This document shows, piece after piece, positions 35,787-51,755 of a stretch of 64,000 nt of DNA. The notes below the pieces were generated by a model that saw nothing but the letters and a program-made list of their open reading frames with translations, was not told the origin of the DNA and did not search any database. A program made the translations under genes and the position numbers. This DNA comes from an uncultured Olsenella sp. (GTDB lineage Bacteria; Actinomycetota; Coriobacteriia; Coriobacteriales; Atopobiaceae): assembly GCA_900548775.1 (NCBI GenBank), contig URLM01000002.1:62001-126000 (forward strand), in the 5' to 3' direction. The first letter of the stretch is position 1. Every line of letters starts with the position of its first letter.

Positions 35787-35803
35787 ATGCAGCTACCCCC
35801 GGA

Positions 35804-36274
35804 CTAGAAGCGGTAGTGAGAGAACGCGCGGTTGGCCTCGGCCATCTTGTAGAGGTCCTCGCGACGCTTGACGGAGGCGCCGACGCCGTTGGCGGCGTCC
35901 ATGATCTCGTTGGCGAGACGCTCGGCCATGGTCTTCTCCTTGCGGGCGCGAGAGAAGTTCACGAGCCAGCGGATGGCGAGCGTGGTTGCACGACGGGAGT
36001 TGACCTCCATGGGCACCTGGTAGGTAGCGCCACCGACGCGCTTGGGCTTGACCTCGAGCGTAGGACGGATGTTGTCCATGGCCTTCTTGAAGACGGAGAG
36101 GGGATCCTCGCCGGTCTTCTCGGCGACCATGTTGAAGGCACCGTAGACGATGCGCTCCGCGGTGGCCTTCTTGCCATCGAGAAGGACCTTGTTGATGAGC
36201 TGGGTCACGAGGCGGTTGTTGTAGACGGCGTCAGGCTGGACCTCACGACGCACTGCTGCTGCACGACGCGGCAT
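35804..36274 (-). CDS. rpsG: 30S ribosomal protein S7
   Basis: 156 aa. It begins MPRRAAAVRREVQPDAVYNN; KRVGGATYQVPMEV and the end ANRAFSHYRF are standard. It nucleates the 30S head; in many bacteria it regulates the str operon. Confidence 0.97.
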   Translation of the reverse strand: MPRRAAAVRREVQPDAVYNNRLVTQLINKVLLDGKKATAERIVYGAFNMVAEKTGEDPLSVFKKAMDNIRPTLEVKPKRVGGATYQVPMEVNSRRATTLAIRWLVNFSRARKEKTMAERLANEIMDAANGVGASVKRREDLYKMAEANRAFSHYRF

Positions 36275-36319
36275 GTTTATATCTCCCTAGAACGGTTTGC
36301 TTGCGTTGCTTGCGATGGT

Positions 36320-36691
36320 TTACTTGCCGCGCTTGGCGCCGTAGCGGGAACGGGCCTTCTTGCGGTTCTGGACGGCAGCGCAGTCATAGGCGCCACGGAT
36401 GATCTTGTAGCGGACACCAGGGAGGTCGCGCACGCGGCCACCGCGGATGAGCACGATGGAGTGCTCCTGGAGGTTGTGGCCCTCGCCCGGGATGTAGGCG
36501 GTGACCTCGATGCCGTTCACGAGGCGCACACGGGCGACCTTGCGGAGGGCGGAGTTAGGCTTCTTGGGCGTGGTGGTGAAGACGCGGGTGCAGACGCCGC
36601 GCTTCTGGGGGTTGTGCTGGAGCGCTGCGTTCTTGGACTTGGCCTTGACGCTCACGCGGCTGTGGCGGACGAGCTGGTTGATGGTAGGCAA
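36320..36691 (-). CDS. rpsL: 30S ribosomal protein S12
   Basis: 123 aa from a TTG start at 36691 with SD GAAGGAGAG. PTINQLVRHSR, TTPKKPNSALRKVARVRL and the decoding-site loop PGVRYKIIRGAYD are present. Lysines corresponding to streptomycin-resistance positions 43 (TPKKPN) and 88 are wild-type-like. First gene of the str operon. Confidence 0.97.
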   Translation of the reverse strand: MPTINQLVRHSRVSVKAKSKNAALQHNPQKRGVCTRVFTTTPKKPNSALRKVARVRLVNGIEVTAYIPGEGHNLQEHSIVLIRGGRVRDLPGVRYKIIRGAYDCAAVQNRKKARSRYGAKRGK

Positions 36692-36779
36692 AGTTCTCTC
36701 CTTCTATACCTATCTACGTGCTTGTACACGAATCTTAAGGGCAGCGCAGCACCGTCGCCCTGGATTGGCGCGAGGTGAT

Positions 36780-36808
36780 ACGTTACGCGCGCCCCCTGCA
36801 GTTGTCAA
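36780..36808 (-). promoter_or_regulatory. Promoter for the rpsL (str) operon
   Basis: On the minus strand a perfect -35 TTGACA, a 17-bp spacer and -10 TAACGT, about 90 nt before the rpsL start codon. Confidence 0.8.
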
Positions 36809-36878
36809 AAAGCCACGGGACCGGGCGTATCTCTTCTCCACGCTTCGTACACGCAATCCGCTCGCCTTCTTGAGAGAT

Positions 36879-36910
36879 GGGCGGGACGCCACCAAAGTGA
36901 CGCCCCGCCC
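36879..36910 (-). terminator. Terminator after the glycerol dehydrogenase gene
   Basis: GGGCGGGACG- and CGCCCCGCCC-type arms form a stem around the loop 34 nt after the gldA stop; a weak pyrimidine tract (ATCTCTC on the minus strand) follows. Confidence 0.6.
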
Positions 36911-36944
36911 TCAGATAGTGCCTTCTCTGGACTGGCGAGAGGCG

Positions 36945-38054
36945 CTAGTCCTCCTCGTCGTCCAGGCCCAGGACCGCCCTGCCAATGGCATCGGTGGCCA
37001 CGATGGCGGCATAGAGCTCATCAGGAGTGACGTCTCCGGCAAGGTTGTGGATCGTCTCGCCGGGGACGCAGGCGTTCTTGGCAATGGTACGGATCTCGTC
37101 GTCGGTCTTGACACCCAGCTCGCTCAGCGTGACCGGCAGACCCACCTCAAGGCAGAACTCCTGCACGTCGAGGAACTCCTCCTCCGTGGCGCCCTCGAGC
37201 GTGAGCTGCACCAGCGTTCCGAAGGCAACGCAGTTGCCGTGAGGCACGCTGTGGCCACCGAGCGAGGTGAGGCCGTTATAGAAGGAGTGCGCAGCGGCGC
37301 AGTTGACGTTGTCAGCACCGACGCCTGACAGGTAGACGTTTGCCTCGATGATGGCATCAAGGGCGGGAGTCACCACGTGCTTCTCGCACGCGGCGAGCGC
37401 CTGGGTGCCGTAGTCGCGCAGCGTCTGGTAGCAGAGCTTCGCGAGGGCCATGCCTGCACGCGTGATGCCGGTGCCCTCAAGGCTCGGGGACTCGGTGCGC
37501 AGGGATGCGCGGCCCTCGAAGTAGGTGCCCAGGGCGTCGCCCATGCCGGCAACCAGGAAGCGCACAGGGGCGTTGGCGATGACCTGCGAGTCCACCATGA
37601 CCGCATCGGGGTTGGTGGGATAGAACAGGTACTTGTCAAAGCTTCCGTCATCGTTGTAGATGACGGAGAGGCCGGTGCAGGGGGCGTCCGTCGCAGCAAC
37701 AGTGGGGATGATCACCACGTGCTTGCCAGTGTAGTAGGCAGTTGCCTTTGCGGTATCGACCGCGGAGCCGCCGCCGACGGCGACAACGGTATCGATCTTG
37801 TCCTCCTCGACTATCGCCTGCATCTTGGCAATCTCGCCCTTGCTCGAGATGCCGCCAAAGACCTCGTAGCGACGATAGTCATCGGCGTCGCCGAAGCTCT
37901 CCTCGAGCTGGTCGTGGCAGGCCTTGTAGCCGCTCCTCGAGCAGACGAAGAGCCAGCGCTTGCCCATGTAGCCCATCTCGTCCTTGAACTTGAGCAGGGC
38001 GCCCTTGCCCTGGACGTACTTCAGGGGCTCACGCATCGCACGCAACAGCTTCAT
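36945..38054 (-). CDS. gldA: Glycerol dehydrogenase (iron/zinc-type alcohol dehydrogenase)
   Basis: 369 aa. The NAD-binding VAVGGGSAVDTAKATA and the three metal ligands are seen: Asp in GMGDALGTYFEGR, His in CAAAHSFYNGLT and His in GHSVPHGNCVAFG. It oxidises glycerol to dihydroxyacetone with NAD+, or runs in reverse. A monocistronic position between the str promoter and the metal ATPase gives no pathway context. Confidence 0.93.
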   Translation of the reverse strand: MKLLRAMREPLKYVQGKGALLKFKDEMGYMGKRWLFVCSRSGYKACHDQLEESFGDADDYRRYEVFGGISSKGEIAKMQAIVEEDKIDTVVAVGGGSAVDTAKATAYYTGKHVVIIPTVAATDAPCTGLSVIYNDDGSFDKYLFYPTNPDAVMVDSQVIANAPVRFLVAGMGDALGTYFEGRASLRTESPSLEGTGITRAGMALAKLCYQTLRDYGTQALAACEKHVVTPALDAIIEANVYLSGVGADNVNCAAAHSFYNGLTSLGGHSVPHGNCVAFGTLVQLTLEGATEEEFLDVQEFCLEVGLPVTLSELGVKTDDEIRTIAKNACVPGETIHNLAGDVTPDELYAAIVATDAIGRAVLGLDDEED

Positions 38055-38159
38055 GACGGTCTCCCTTTCGCACTAGTCCGGCCGCGCTCCTCCCGCGCAG
38101 CACTGTGGTGAGTATCCCACTTTTAGCGTTCTCTAGTCCGCCTACTCCCCAAACGGCTT

Positions 38160-40160
38160 CTAGTTGCGGAGAACACGCGTCGCGTTGAGGACGCAGAGCA
38201 CCATCACGCCCACGTCACCAAAGACGGCGAGCCACATGGGAGCAAGTCCAACAACCGCAAGGCAGAGAATCGCTACCTTGACGGCGATGGCGAAGACGAT
38301 GTTCTGGCGGGCAATTCGGATGGTGCGGCGAGCGATGCGGATGGCCGTGGCGATCTTGGATGGCCTGTCGTCCATGAGGACCACGTCAGCGGCCTCGATC
38401 GCGGCGTCCGAGCCCATGGCCCCCATTGCGATGCCCACGTCCGCTCGCGCGAGAACCGGCGCATCGTTGATGCCATCGCCCACGAAGGCGAGCGTGGCAT
38501 CGCCTTCGCGCTCGGAGAGAAGGCGCTCGACCTGCTCGACCTTGCCTGCGGGGAGAAGCTCTGCGTGGTACTCGTCAAGGTCGAGCTTATTCGCGACGCT
38601 CGATGCGGCCTCCTTGCGGTCGCCGGTGAGCATCACGCAGCGACGCACTCCCTCGGCCTTGATGCTGGCGATTGCCTCCGGGGCGTCGTCTTTGACCTCG
38701 TCGGAGATGTGGATGTGGCCGGCGTACTCCCCGTCTACGGCCACGTGGATAATGGTCCCGCCGGTAGTATAGCACCCCTCCCATGTAGCGCCCACCTCGT
38801 CCATCAGGCAATCGTTGCCAACTGCCACGTGGTGACCATTGACTGTGGCAATCACGCCCCGGCCTGCCTCCTCGGTGACGTCAGTCACGGTGCAGCCGTC
38901 GTTGTCGCTGGGATAGGCGTCACGGAGCGCCGAGGCTATGGGGTGCGTGGAGTTGCTCTCGACGTGCGCTGCGAGGTGGAGAAGCTGCTCCTCGTTCAGG
39001 GTGGACGGGTGGACCGTGGTGACCTTGAACACGCCCTTGGTAAGGGTCCCCGTCTTGTCGAAGACGATGGTCTGGGCCTTGGCCAGGGCTTCGAGGTAGT
39101 TGGAGCCCTTCACGAGGATGCCGTGCTTGGAAGCGTTTCCTATGCCCCCGAAGAACGTAAGGGGCACCGAGAGGACCAGCGCGCAGGGGCACGAGACCAC
39201 GAGGAAGGTAAGAGCGCGCAGCAGCCACGTGGCGAAGGTGCCTCCAAAGTCCCCCGAGACGAGTGGCGGCAGGACTGCCACGGCGATGGCGAGGTATACG
39301 ACGACGGGCGTATAGACCCTGGCAAAGCGCTTGATGATCTTCTCGGAGTGGGACTTATTGGAGCCGGCGTTCTTTACGAGGTCGATGATCTTGCTCGCCG
39401 TTGACTCGCCAAAGGCCTTGGTCACCCGCAGGCGAAGGACGCTGGAGAGGTTTACGCACCCGGAGAAGACATCCTGGCCGAGCGTGACCGAGCGAGGGAC
39501 GGACTCGCCGGTGATGGCGCGGGTGTCCAGGCTCGAGCTGCCTTCGATCACGGTTCCGTCAAGGGGGACCTTCTCGCCGGGACGAACGAGGATGACCTCC
39601 CCCACCTGCACGTCGTTGGGATCGACAACCGCAACTTCGCCGTTGCGCTCCACGTTGGCGGTGTCTGGGCGAATGTCGAGAAGCTCCTTGATCGAGCGCT
39701 GGGAGTTGCCCTCCGCGATGCCCTCGAAGAGCTCGCCCACCTGGAAGAAGAGCATCACGAAGACGGCCTCGGCAAACTGGGGCTCTCCGCCAGGGACAAA
39801 GCCTATGAGCAGGGCGCCGATGGTGGCGATGGACATGAGGAAGTCCTCGTCGAAGGGGCGTCCGTGCGCGAGGGACTCGGCCGCCTCGGCAACCACGCTG
39901 CCGCCGGCGACCACGTAGGAGGGCAGGTAGAGAAGGAGCTGCGCCCAGGGGGGAAGGGTCGTCAGCCGCTGGACGACGACTGCCGCGACGAGCATAACGG
40001 CAGCGATGACGATGCGACGCTTGAGGACCGCAGGGTCCTCGTCATCGTCGTCCTCTTCTTCGCCCTCGCCCTCGAGTTCTTCATCGTCTTCGGAGCATGC
40101 GGCGCAGGCGGCCCTCTCGTCCTTCTCGTCCTCGTCGTGGTGGCAGCATGAGCAAGACAT
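38160..40160 (-). CDS. Heavy-metal P1B-type ATPase (Zn/Cd/Pb type)
   Basis: 666 aa, start at 40160 behind GGAGGACGCG. It has the transmembrane CPC motif (VVSCPCALVLSVP), ITGESVP, phosphorylated DKTGTLTKG, the HP motif (THPIAS) and GDGINDAPVLARADVG. There is no HMA (GMTCxxC) domain. The N terminus is instead a metal-sticky stretch: Cys3/5/6, His7/8, Cys19/22, then ~25 acidic residues. Predicted to export Zn(II), Cd(II) or Pb(II), since the CPC type and SmtB-like regulator fit. An operator-like palindrome precedes it. Confidence 0.92.
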   Translation of the reverse strand: MSCSCCHHDEDEKDERAACAACSEDDEELEGEGEEEDDDDEDPAVLKRRIVIAAVMLVAAVVVQRLTTLPPWAQLLLYLPSYVVAGGSVVAEAAESLAHGRPFDEDFLMSIATIGALLIGFVPGGEPQFAEAVFVMLFFQVGELFEGIAEGNSQRSIKELLDIRPDTANVERNGEVAVVDPNDVQVGEVILVRPGEKVPLDGTVIEGSSSLDTRAITGESVPRSVTLGQDVFSGCVNLSSVLRLRVTKAFGESTASKIIDLVKNAGSNKSHSEKIIKRFARVYTPVVVYLAIAVAVLPPLVSGDFGGTFATWLLRALTFLVVSCPCALVLSVPLTFFGGIGNASKHGILVKGSNYLEALAKAQTIVFDKTGTLTKGVFKVTTVHPSTLNEEQLLHLAAHVESNSTHPIASALRDAYPSDNDGCTVTDVTEEAGRGVIATVNGHHVAVGNDCLMDEVGATWEGCYTTGGTIIHVAVDGEYAGHIHISDEVKDDAPEAIASIKAEGVRRCVMLTGDRKEAASSVANKLDLDEYHAELLPAGKVEQVERLLSEREGDATLAFVGDGINDAPVLARADVGIAMGAMGSDAAIEAADVVLMDDRPSKIATAIRIARRTIRIARQNIVFAIAVKVAILCLAVVGLAPMWLAVFGDVGVMVLCVLNATRVLRN

Positions 40161-40203
40161 CGCGTCCTCCGTTGGTTCGGCTGGAATCCTTGGTACCCGT
40201 GGC

Positions 40204-40244
40204 TTCACTTTCGTGAATACATGAGCACGTGTTCATGTGAACAC
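40204..40244 (-). promoter_or_regulatory. Operator/promoter of the metal ATPase (ArsR/SmtB type)
   Basis: A perfect 7-2-7 palindrome GTGTTCA-TG-TGAACAC (40229-40244) overlaps a near-perfect TGAGCA-CG-TGTTCA (40222-40235), close to the TGAACA-TGTTCA core of SmtB-family operators. A second short palindrome, TTCAC-TTTC-GTGAA, is at 40204-40217. A promoter TTCACA / 16 bp / TATTCA (minus strand, 40214-40241) would be covered by the palindromes. Confidence 0.6.
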
Positions 40245-40311
40245 TACCACGACAACCTTTTCCTGGTCAAGGTGCTCCTCGACAGCCAGCGCCCGCCCTC
40301 TTCTCCCCCCT

Positions 40312-40400
40312 CCTCCTTCTTTATCGGTATCTGTGAAACGGCTGTTGCATTTCCGCAGGTCAGCCGTAGCACAGTTCACAGATACCGATAAAGAAGGAGG
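40312..40400. repeat. 26-bp perfect inverted repeat with 37-nt centre
   Basis: Arms 40312-40337 and 40375-40400 are perfectly complementary (left arm starts CCTCCTTCTTTATCGG). An inner ACGGCT/AGCCGT pair (40338-40343, 40362-40367) extends the stem with a bulge. It lies between the regulator stop and the ATPase promoter. There is no T-run typical of a terminator. Each arm end carries an SD-like AAGGAGG or its complement. Confidence 0.85.
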
Positions 40401-40429
40401 TTATGGGTTCCCGAACGACTGAGAAGCGC

Positions 40430-40774
40430 CTACTCCTCGCTGGCGCGAACGGGCTCGGCCGCGTGCAGGAGGCCAACCGAGATGAGCGTGATCACGTGCT
40501 CGTCTGCCAGCGAGTAGATCACGCGACGGCCGTCGCGGCGGGCGGTCACCAACCCACGGTCACGCAGCAGCCTGAGCTGGTGCGATATGGCCGATTGAGA
40601 GACGGCGCAAATCTCCTCGAGGTCAGAGACGCTCTTCTCGCCCAGCGAAAGCGCGCCCAATATGCGGAAGCGCGTGAAATCAGAGAGTGCGTCGAATATC
40701 TGCGTGGCATCGTAGACCACGTCATCGTTGGAAAGGTACTCGTCGAGAAGGTCTCTCGAGCACGCCTCGTTCAT
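40430..40774 (-). CDS. ArsR/SmtB-family metal-responsive repressor
   Basis: 114 aa. The winged-helix core has LSDFTRFRILGALS, SVSDLEEICAVSQSAISHQL (recognition helix) and DGRRVIYSLAD. There is no CxC in helix 3, so the CadC/ArsR thiol site is absent. The last helix reads DEHVITLISVGLLHAAE, matching the alpha-5 Zn site of SmtB: Asp, His two residues later, then His and Glu three apart. Predicted zinc-sensing repressor of the adjacent ATPase. SD GGGGGAG precedes the ATG. Confidence 0.9.
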   Translation of the reverse strand: MNEACSRDLLDEYLSNDDVVYDATQIFDALSDFTRFRILGALSLGEKSVSDLEEICAVSQSAISHQLRLLRDRGLVTARRDGRRVIYSLADEHVITLISVGLLHAAEPVRASEE

Positions 40775-40858
40775 AGGTCTCCCCCATCGTTAACCGCGCA
40801 ACGTTCTAATCCTGGTCATGGTACCCGGTTGTTCCTCAGAGGCCACACTCCTGCACAC

Positions 40859-40888
40859 GAAAAGGGCCCCGGCACGAAGCCGGGGCCC
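40859..40888 (-). terminator. Intrinsic terminator after rpoC
   Basis: GGGCCCCGGC and GCCGGGGCCC arms around a 5-nt loop, followed on the minus strand by TTTTCG. Confidence 0.92.
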
Positions 40889-40934
40889 AATCTTTCATCG
40901 TGACAGCAAGCGCACCGCCCGACCCGTACGTGGG

Positions 40935-45380
<4,446 letters not shown>

Positions 45381-45385
45381 AGTCG

Positions 45386-48904
<3,519 letters not shown>

Positions 48905-48956
48905 CAGGCTTTTCCTCCTTCAAAAGGGTGGAAGGCGGCAATTGTCGCAAACTAGT

Positions 48957-48985
48957 AATCTAGCCAAGCGCACGTCTTCCGTCAA
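48957..48985 (-). promoter_or_regulatory. Promoter for rpoBC
   Basis: On the minus strand TTGACG, a 17-bp spacer and TAGATT; the predicted start is about 45 nt before the rpoB GTG. rpoBC can thus be transcribed separately from rplJL, whose terminator lies upstream. Confidence 0.75.
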
Positions 48986-49190
48986 TGAAAAGTCTTGACT
49001 TACATTGCATTTTCTACTAGATTCCTCTATTTTTCACGCGTCATACGCAAAAGCCCAGGAAGCTTTTGTAGGAATCATGAGGGTCTCGGCGAGCGACCGG
49101 AGCAGCACCAGCGGCCGGGGTGCCTAGGGCATGGCGGCCCCTGGTCATGGCGGCTTCTGAGCCATAACCCTGCGTTCAAGGCAAAGCTGC

Positions 49191-49486
49191 TTGTTACCGG
49201 GACGTTGGGGCTGCCGAGTAACAACTGGGCAAATGTACCAAAACCCCAACGGGCCGGTAACAGCGGACTTGCTGCGACGGGCGCTTGTTACCGCCCCGAC
49301 AAGCAGCAGCGGAGTTTATGCAGTTAAGAATTGCCGGCTCTTCCGTGCCGGTAAGACCGGACTGGTCTTGGTACCTCTTGTTACCGGGACGTTGGAGCTG
49401 CCGAGCAACAACTGGGCAAATGCACCGAAATCCCAACGGGCCGGTAACAGCGGACTTGCTGCGACGGGCGCTTGTTACCGCCCCGA
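49191..49486. repeat. Two 109-bp direct repeats with hairpin structure
   Basis: The 675-nt gap 48905-49579 between rplL and rpoB holds the rpoB promoter, this repeat pair and the rplL terminator. Units 49191-49299 and 49378-49486 are 109 bp each and differ at five positions, all transitions. The first 73 nt of each unit begin TTGTTACCGG and end CCGGTAACAG, an inverted pair. Related 74-bp elements occur at 60.19-60.35 kb. No coding potential is evident. Confidence 0.85.
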
Positions 49487-49511
49487 GGCAAAGGGACTGT
49501 CCCTTTGCCTC
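49485..49511. repeat. Perfect 12-bp hairpin next to the rplL terminator
   Basis: GAGGCAAAGGGA and TCCCTTTGCCTC flank a 3-nt loop. It directly follows the rplL terminator in the transcribed direction and may act as a back-up stop or RNA-processing stem. Confidence 0.6.
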
Positions 49512-49514
49512 ATC

Positions 49515-49545
49515 AAAAAGGGGTCGGACCAAATGGCCCGACCCC
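49515..49545 (-). terminator. Intrinsic terminator after rplL
   Basis: GGGGTCGG and CCGACCCC arms enclose a 10-nt loop and are followed on the minus strand by TTTTTGATG. It separates rplJL from rpoBC. Confidence 0.9.
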
Positions 49546-49579
49546 TCGATCTCAAGTGGTGCGTCCGAGAAACCCGAAG

Positions 49580-49960
49580 TTACTTCAGGGTGACGGTGGC
49601 GCCGGCCTCCTCGAGCTGCTTCTTGGCGTCCTCGGCGTCCTCCTTCTTGGCGCCCTCGAGCAGGACGGTGGGGGCAGCCTCCACCTTGTCCTTGGCCTCC
49701 TTCAGGCCGAGGCTGGTCAGGGCGCGGACAACCTTGATGACGGCGATCTTATTGGAGCCGAAGGAGGTCAGCTCAACGTCGAAGCTGGTCTTCTCCTCCT
49801 CCTCGGCGGCAGCAGCGCCAGCTGCGGGGGCAGCGGCAACGGCGACGGGGGCAGCGGCGGAAACGCCGAAGACGTCCTCCAGCTCGTGGACGAGCTCGGA
49901 AAGCTCGAGGGCGGGCATCTCCTTGATGGCCTCGATGATCTCTTCCTTGGTAGCAGCCAT
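49580..49960 (-). CDS. rplL: 50S ribosomal protein L7/L12
   Basis: 126 aa. The N-terminal dimerisation helix is followed by an Ala-rich hinge and the factor-binding domain EEKTSFDVELTSFGSNKIAV, ending LEEAGATVTLK. It recruits translational GTPases to the stalk formed with L10. Confidence 0.97.
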   Translation of the reverse strand: MAATKEEIIEAIKEMPALELSELVHELEDVFGVSAAAPVAVAAAPAAGAAAAEEEEKTSFDVELTSFGSNKIAVIKVVRALTSLGLKEAKDKVEAAPTVLLEGAKKEDAEDAKKQLEEAGATVTLK

Positions 49961-50044
49961 GCTAGTTCTCCTTTTTGTAGGGGCACCTCGTGTGCCCTCT
50001 GGCTTGTCTGGTGGTGCTGGTAGTGCTTGTGGTGCAGCAGGACG

Positions 50045-50563
50045 CTAGGCGGCCTGCTTGTCGGCGACCGCCTGGAGCGCGGTGACGAGGCCCCTGGCGG
50101 GACCAGCGCACACCTGCGCAATGCCGGACAGCGGGCTGCCGATGACGTACACGAGCTTGGCGAGCAGCTCGTCGCGGGACGGGAGCTCGGCGTAAGCGAG
50201 AGCCTCCTCGGCCGTAATGGCCTTGCCGTCGGCGATGCCACCCAGGATCTGCATCTTCTTGAGCTTGTCGGCCTCCTGCTTCAGGACCTTGGCGGCCTCG
50301 ACAGGGTCCTTCTCGTAGAAGACGTAGGCGCAGGTGCCCTTGAGCATGTCGTCGATGTCAGGCATCTCGGCGTCCTTGAGGGCGATGCGCACGATGTTGT
50401 TCTTGTAGACCTTCATGTGCGCGCCGGCCTCGCGAAGGGAACGGCGAAGCTCCTGGGCCTCCTTGACGGTGAGGCCGCGGTAGTCGACGACAAAGACGCC
50501 CTTGGAGGCCTCGATGGAACCCTTGACCTTCTCGAGCATGTCGATGTTGGACTGTGCTGGCAT
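50045..50563 (-). CDS. rplJ: 50S ribosomal protein L10
   Basis: 172 aa. VFVVDYRGLTVKEAQELRRS is the typical N-terminal rRNA-binding part; the C-terminal helix anchors L12 dimers. It has its own promoter and a ~200-nt leader, the usual site of L10 autoregulation. Confidence 0.97.
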   Translation of the reverse strand: MPAQSNIDMLEKVKGSIEASKGVFVVDYRGLTVKEAQELRRSLREAGAHMKVYKNNIVRIALKDAEMPDIDDMLKGTCAYVFYEKDPVEAAKVLKQEADKLKKMQILGGIADGKAITAEEALAYAELPSRDELLAKLVYVIGSPLSGIAQVCAGPARGLVTALQAVADKQAA

Positions 50564-50782
50564 GTGAACACCTCCTTCTCATGCGTTTCCGGGCACGATC
50601 CGCCGACGCGGCGGGCCCCTCGCATGAGAGGGCCCCGCTTGGCGCAGCCAAACGGGGCCTCATGGATTCATAGCTGAGACCACCTCGGCAGGCGGGTTTC
50701 CCCTTTGAGCCCTAAGGCACCGGCTGTCTTTGGCAGCGGGACGTGCAATGTATGCAATGCAGGCTATAATCCTGCAGCAGGT
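50564..50782 (-). ncRNA. rplJ leader, probable L10 autoregulatory region
   Basis: The transcript from the rplJ promoter would carry about 200 nt of leader. It includes GCCTTAGGGCTCAAAGG and a long stem GGCCCCGTTTGGC/GCCAAGCGGGGCC (about 50630-50660). Position and length fit the conserved L10-binding leader found upstream of rplJL. Assignment is by position only. Confidence 0.45.
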
Positions 50783-50812
50783 ATTTTGGCACGCGACACG
50801 CATACGCGTCAA
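50783..50812 (-). promoter_or_regulatory. Candidate promoter for rplJL
   Basis: On the minus strand TTGACG, an 18-bp spacer and CAAAAT, located after the rplA terminator. Confidence 0.5.
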
Positions 50813-50888
50813 GAAGCGTTGGCAAGACACGCCAACGACACAAACTACGCCTCGTGAGGTAAGGGACTGCCCCTCTGTCTCAGGGGCA

Positions 50889-50919
50889 CAAAAAAGCCCC
50901 GCTCAGACGAGCGGGGCTT
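50889..50919 (-). terminator. Intrinsic terminator after rplA
   Basis: AAGCCCCGCT and AGCGGGGCTT arms with a 6-nt loop, followed on the minus strand by six Ts. It divides rplKA from rplJL. Confidence 0.93.
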
Positions 50920-50941
50920 GCATACCAGGATGCGAGAGGGG

Positions 50942-51649
50942 CTAGTCCTCCATGAAGTCGCGGGTCTTAGTGGTGTCGACCTTGATGCCAGGGCCCATGG
51001 TGGTGGAGATCACAATGGACTTGACGTACTTGCCCTTGGCGCTCGAGGGCTTGACGCGCAGAAGCTCGGTGATGAGCGCGCCGTAGTTCTCGACAAGAGA
51101 CTTGACGTCGAAGGACGCCTTGCCCATGGGAACGTGGCAGATGCCGTAGCGGTCGGCGCGGTACTCGACGCGGCCAGCCTTGAGCTCCTTGACCATCTTC
51201 TCGACGTCCATGGTCACGGTGCCAAGCTTGGGGTTGGGCATGAGGCCACGGGGACCAAGGATGCGGCCGAGGCGGCCGACCTTGCCCATGAGGTTGGGCG
51301 TCGCGATGACGGCGTCGAAGTTGATGTTGCCCTTCTGGATCTCCTCAATGAGGTCGTCAGAGCCGATGACGTCTGCGCCAGCAGCCTCAGCCTCGGCGGC
51401 CTTGGCGCCCTCGGCGAAGACGGCGACGCGGACGGACTTGCCGGTGCCGTTGGGGAGCGAGATGGAGCCGCGGATGTTCTGGTCGGCCTTGCGGGTGTCG
51501 ACGCCCAGGCGGACGGCGACCTCGACGGTCTCGTCAAACTTGGCGGAGGAGAGCTCCTTGGCGAGCGTCATGGCCTCCTTGGGCGAGTAGACCTTGCCTG
51601 TCTCCACCTTAGCGGCTGCTGCGTTGTAGTTCTTTCCGTGCTTAGGCAT
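50942..51649 (-). CDS. rplA: 50S ribosomal protein L1
   Basis: 235 aa. The block GPRGLMPNPKLGTVTMDV and KAGRVEYRADRYGICHVPMG are diagnostic. It forms the mobile L1 stalk and is a common repressor of rplKA. The preceding 106-nt gap has a strong GCGCCCC/GGGGCGC hairpin. Confidence 0.97.
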   Translation of the reverse strand: MPKHGKNYNAAAAKVETGKVYSPKEAMTLAKELSSAKFDETVEVAVRLGVDTRKADQNIRGSISLPNGTGKSVRVAVFAEGAKAAEAEAAGADVIGSDDLIEEIQKGNINFDAVIATPNLMGKVGRLGRILGPRGLMPNPKLGTVTMDVEKMVKELKAGRVEYRADRYGICHVPMGKASFDVKSLVENYGALITELLRVKPSSAKGKYVKSIVISTTMGPGIKVDTTKTRDFMED

Positions 51650-51755
51650 GTTGTACCTCCTGTGGTCAACGGGCTATTCGCCCTCCCACATCGATGGCGC
51701 TGGGCGCCAGTTTCTGAGAGGCGCCCCTTTCGGGGCGCGGAGTGCCAGGGAAGAG

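Noticed and set aside
40403..40903. Plus-strand frame of 166 codons starting right after AAGGAGG of the 26-bp inverted repeat
   Set aside because: It lies opposite the well-supported SmtB-like gene and the rpoC terminator. The SD-like end arises from the repeat arm. No homology is visible.
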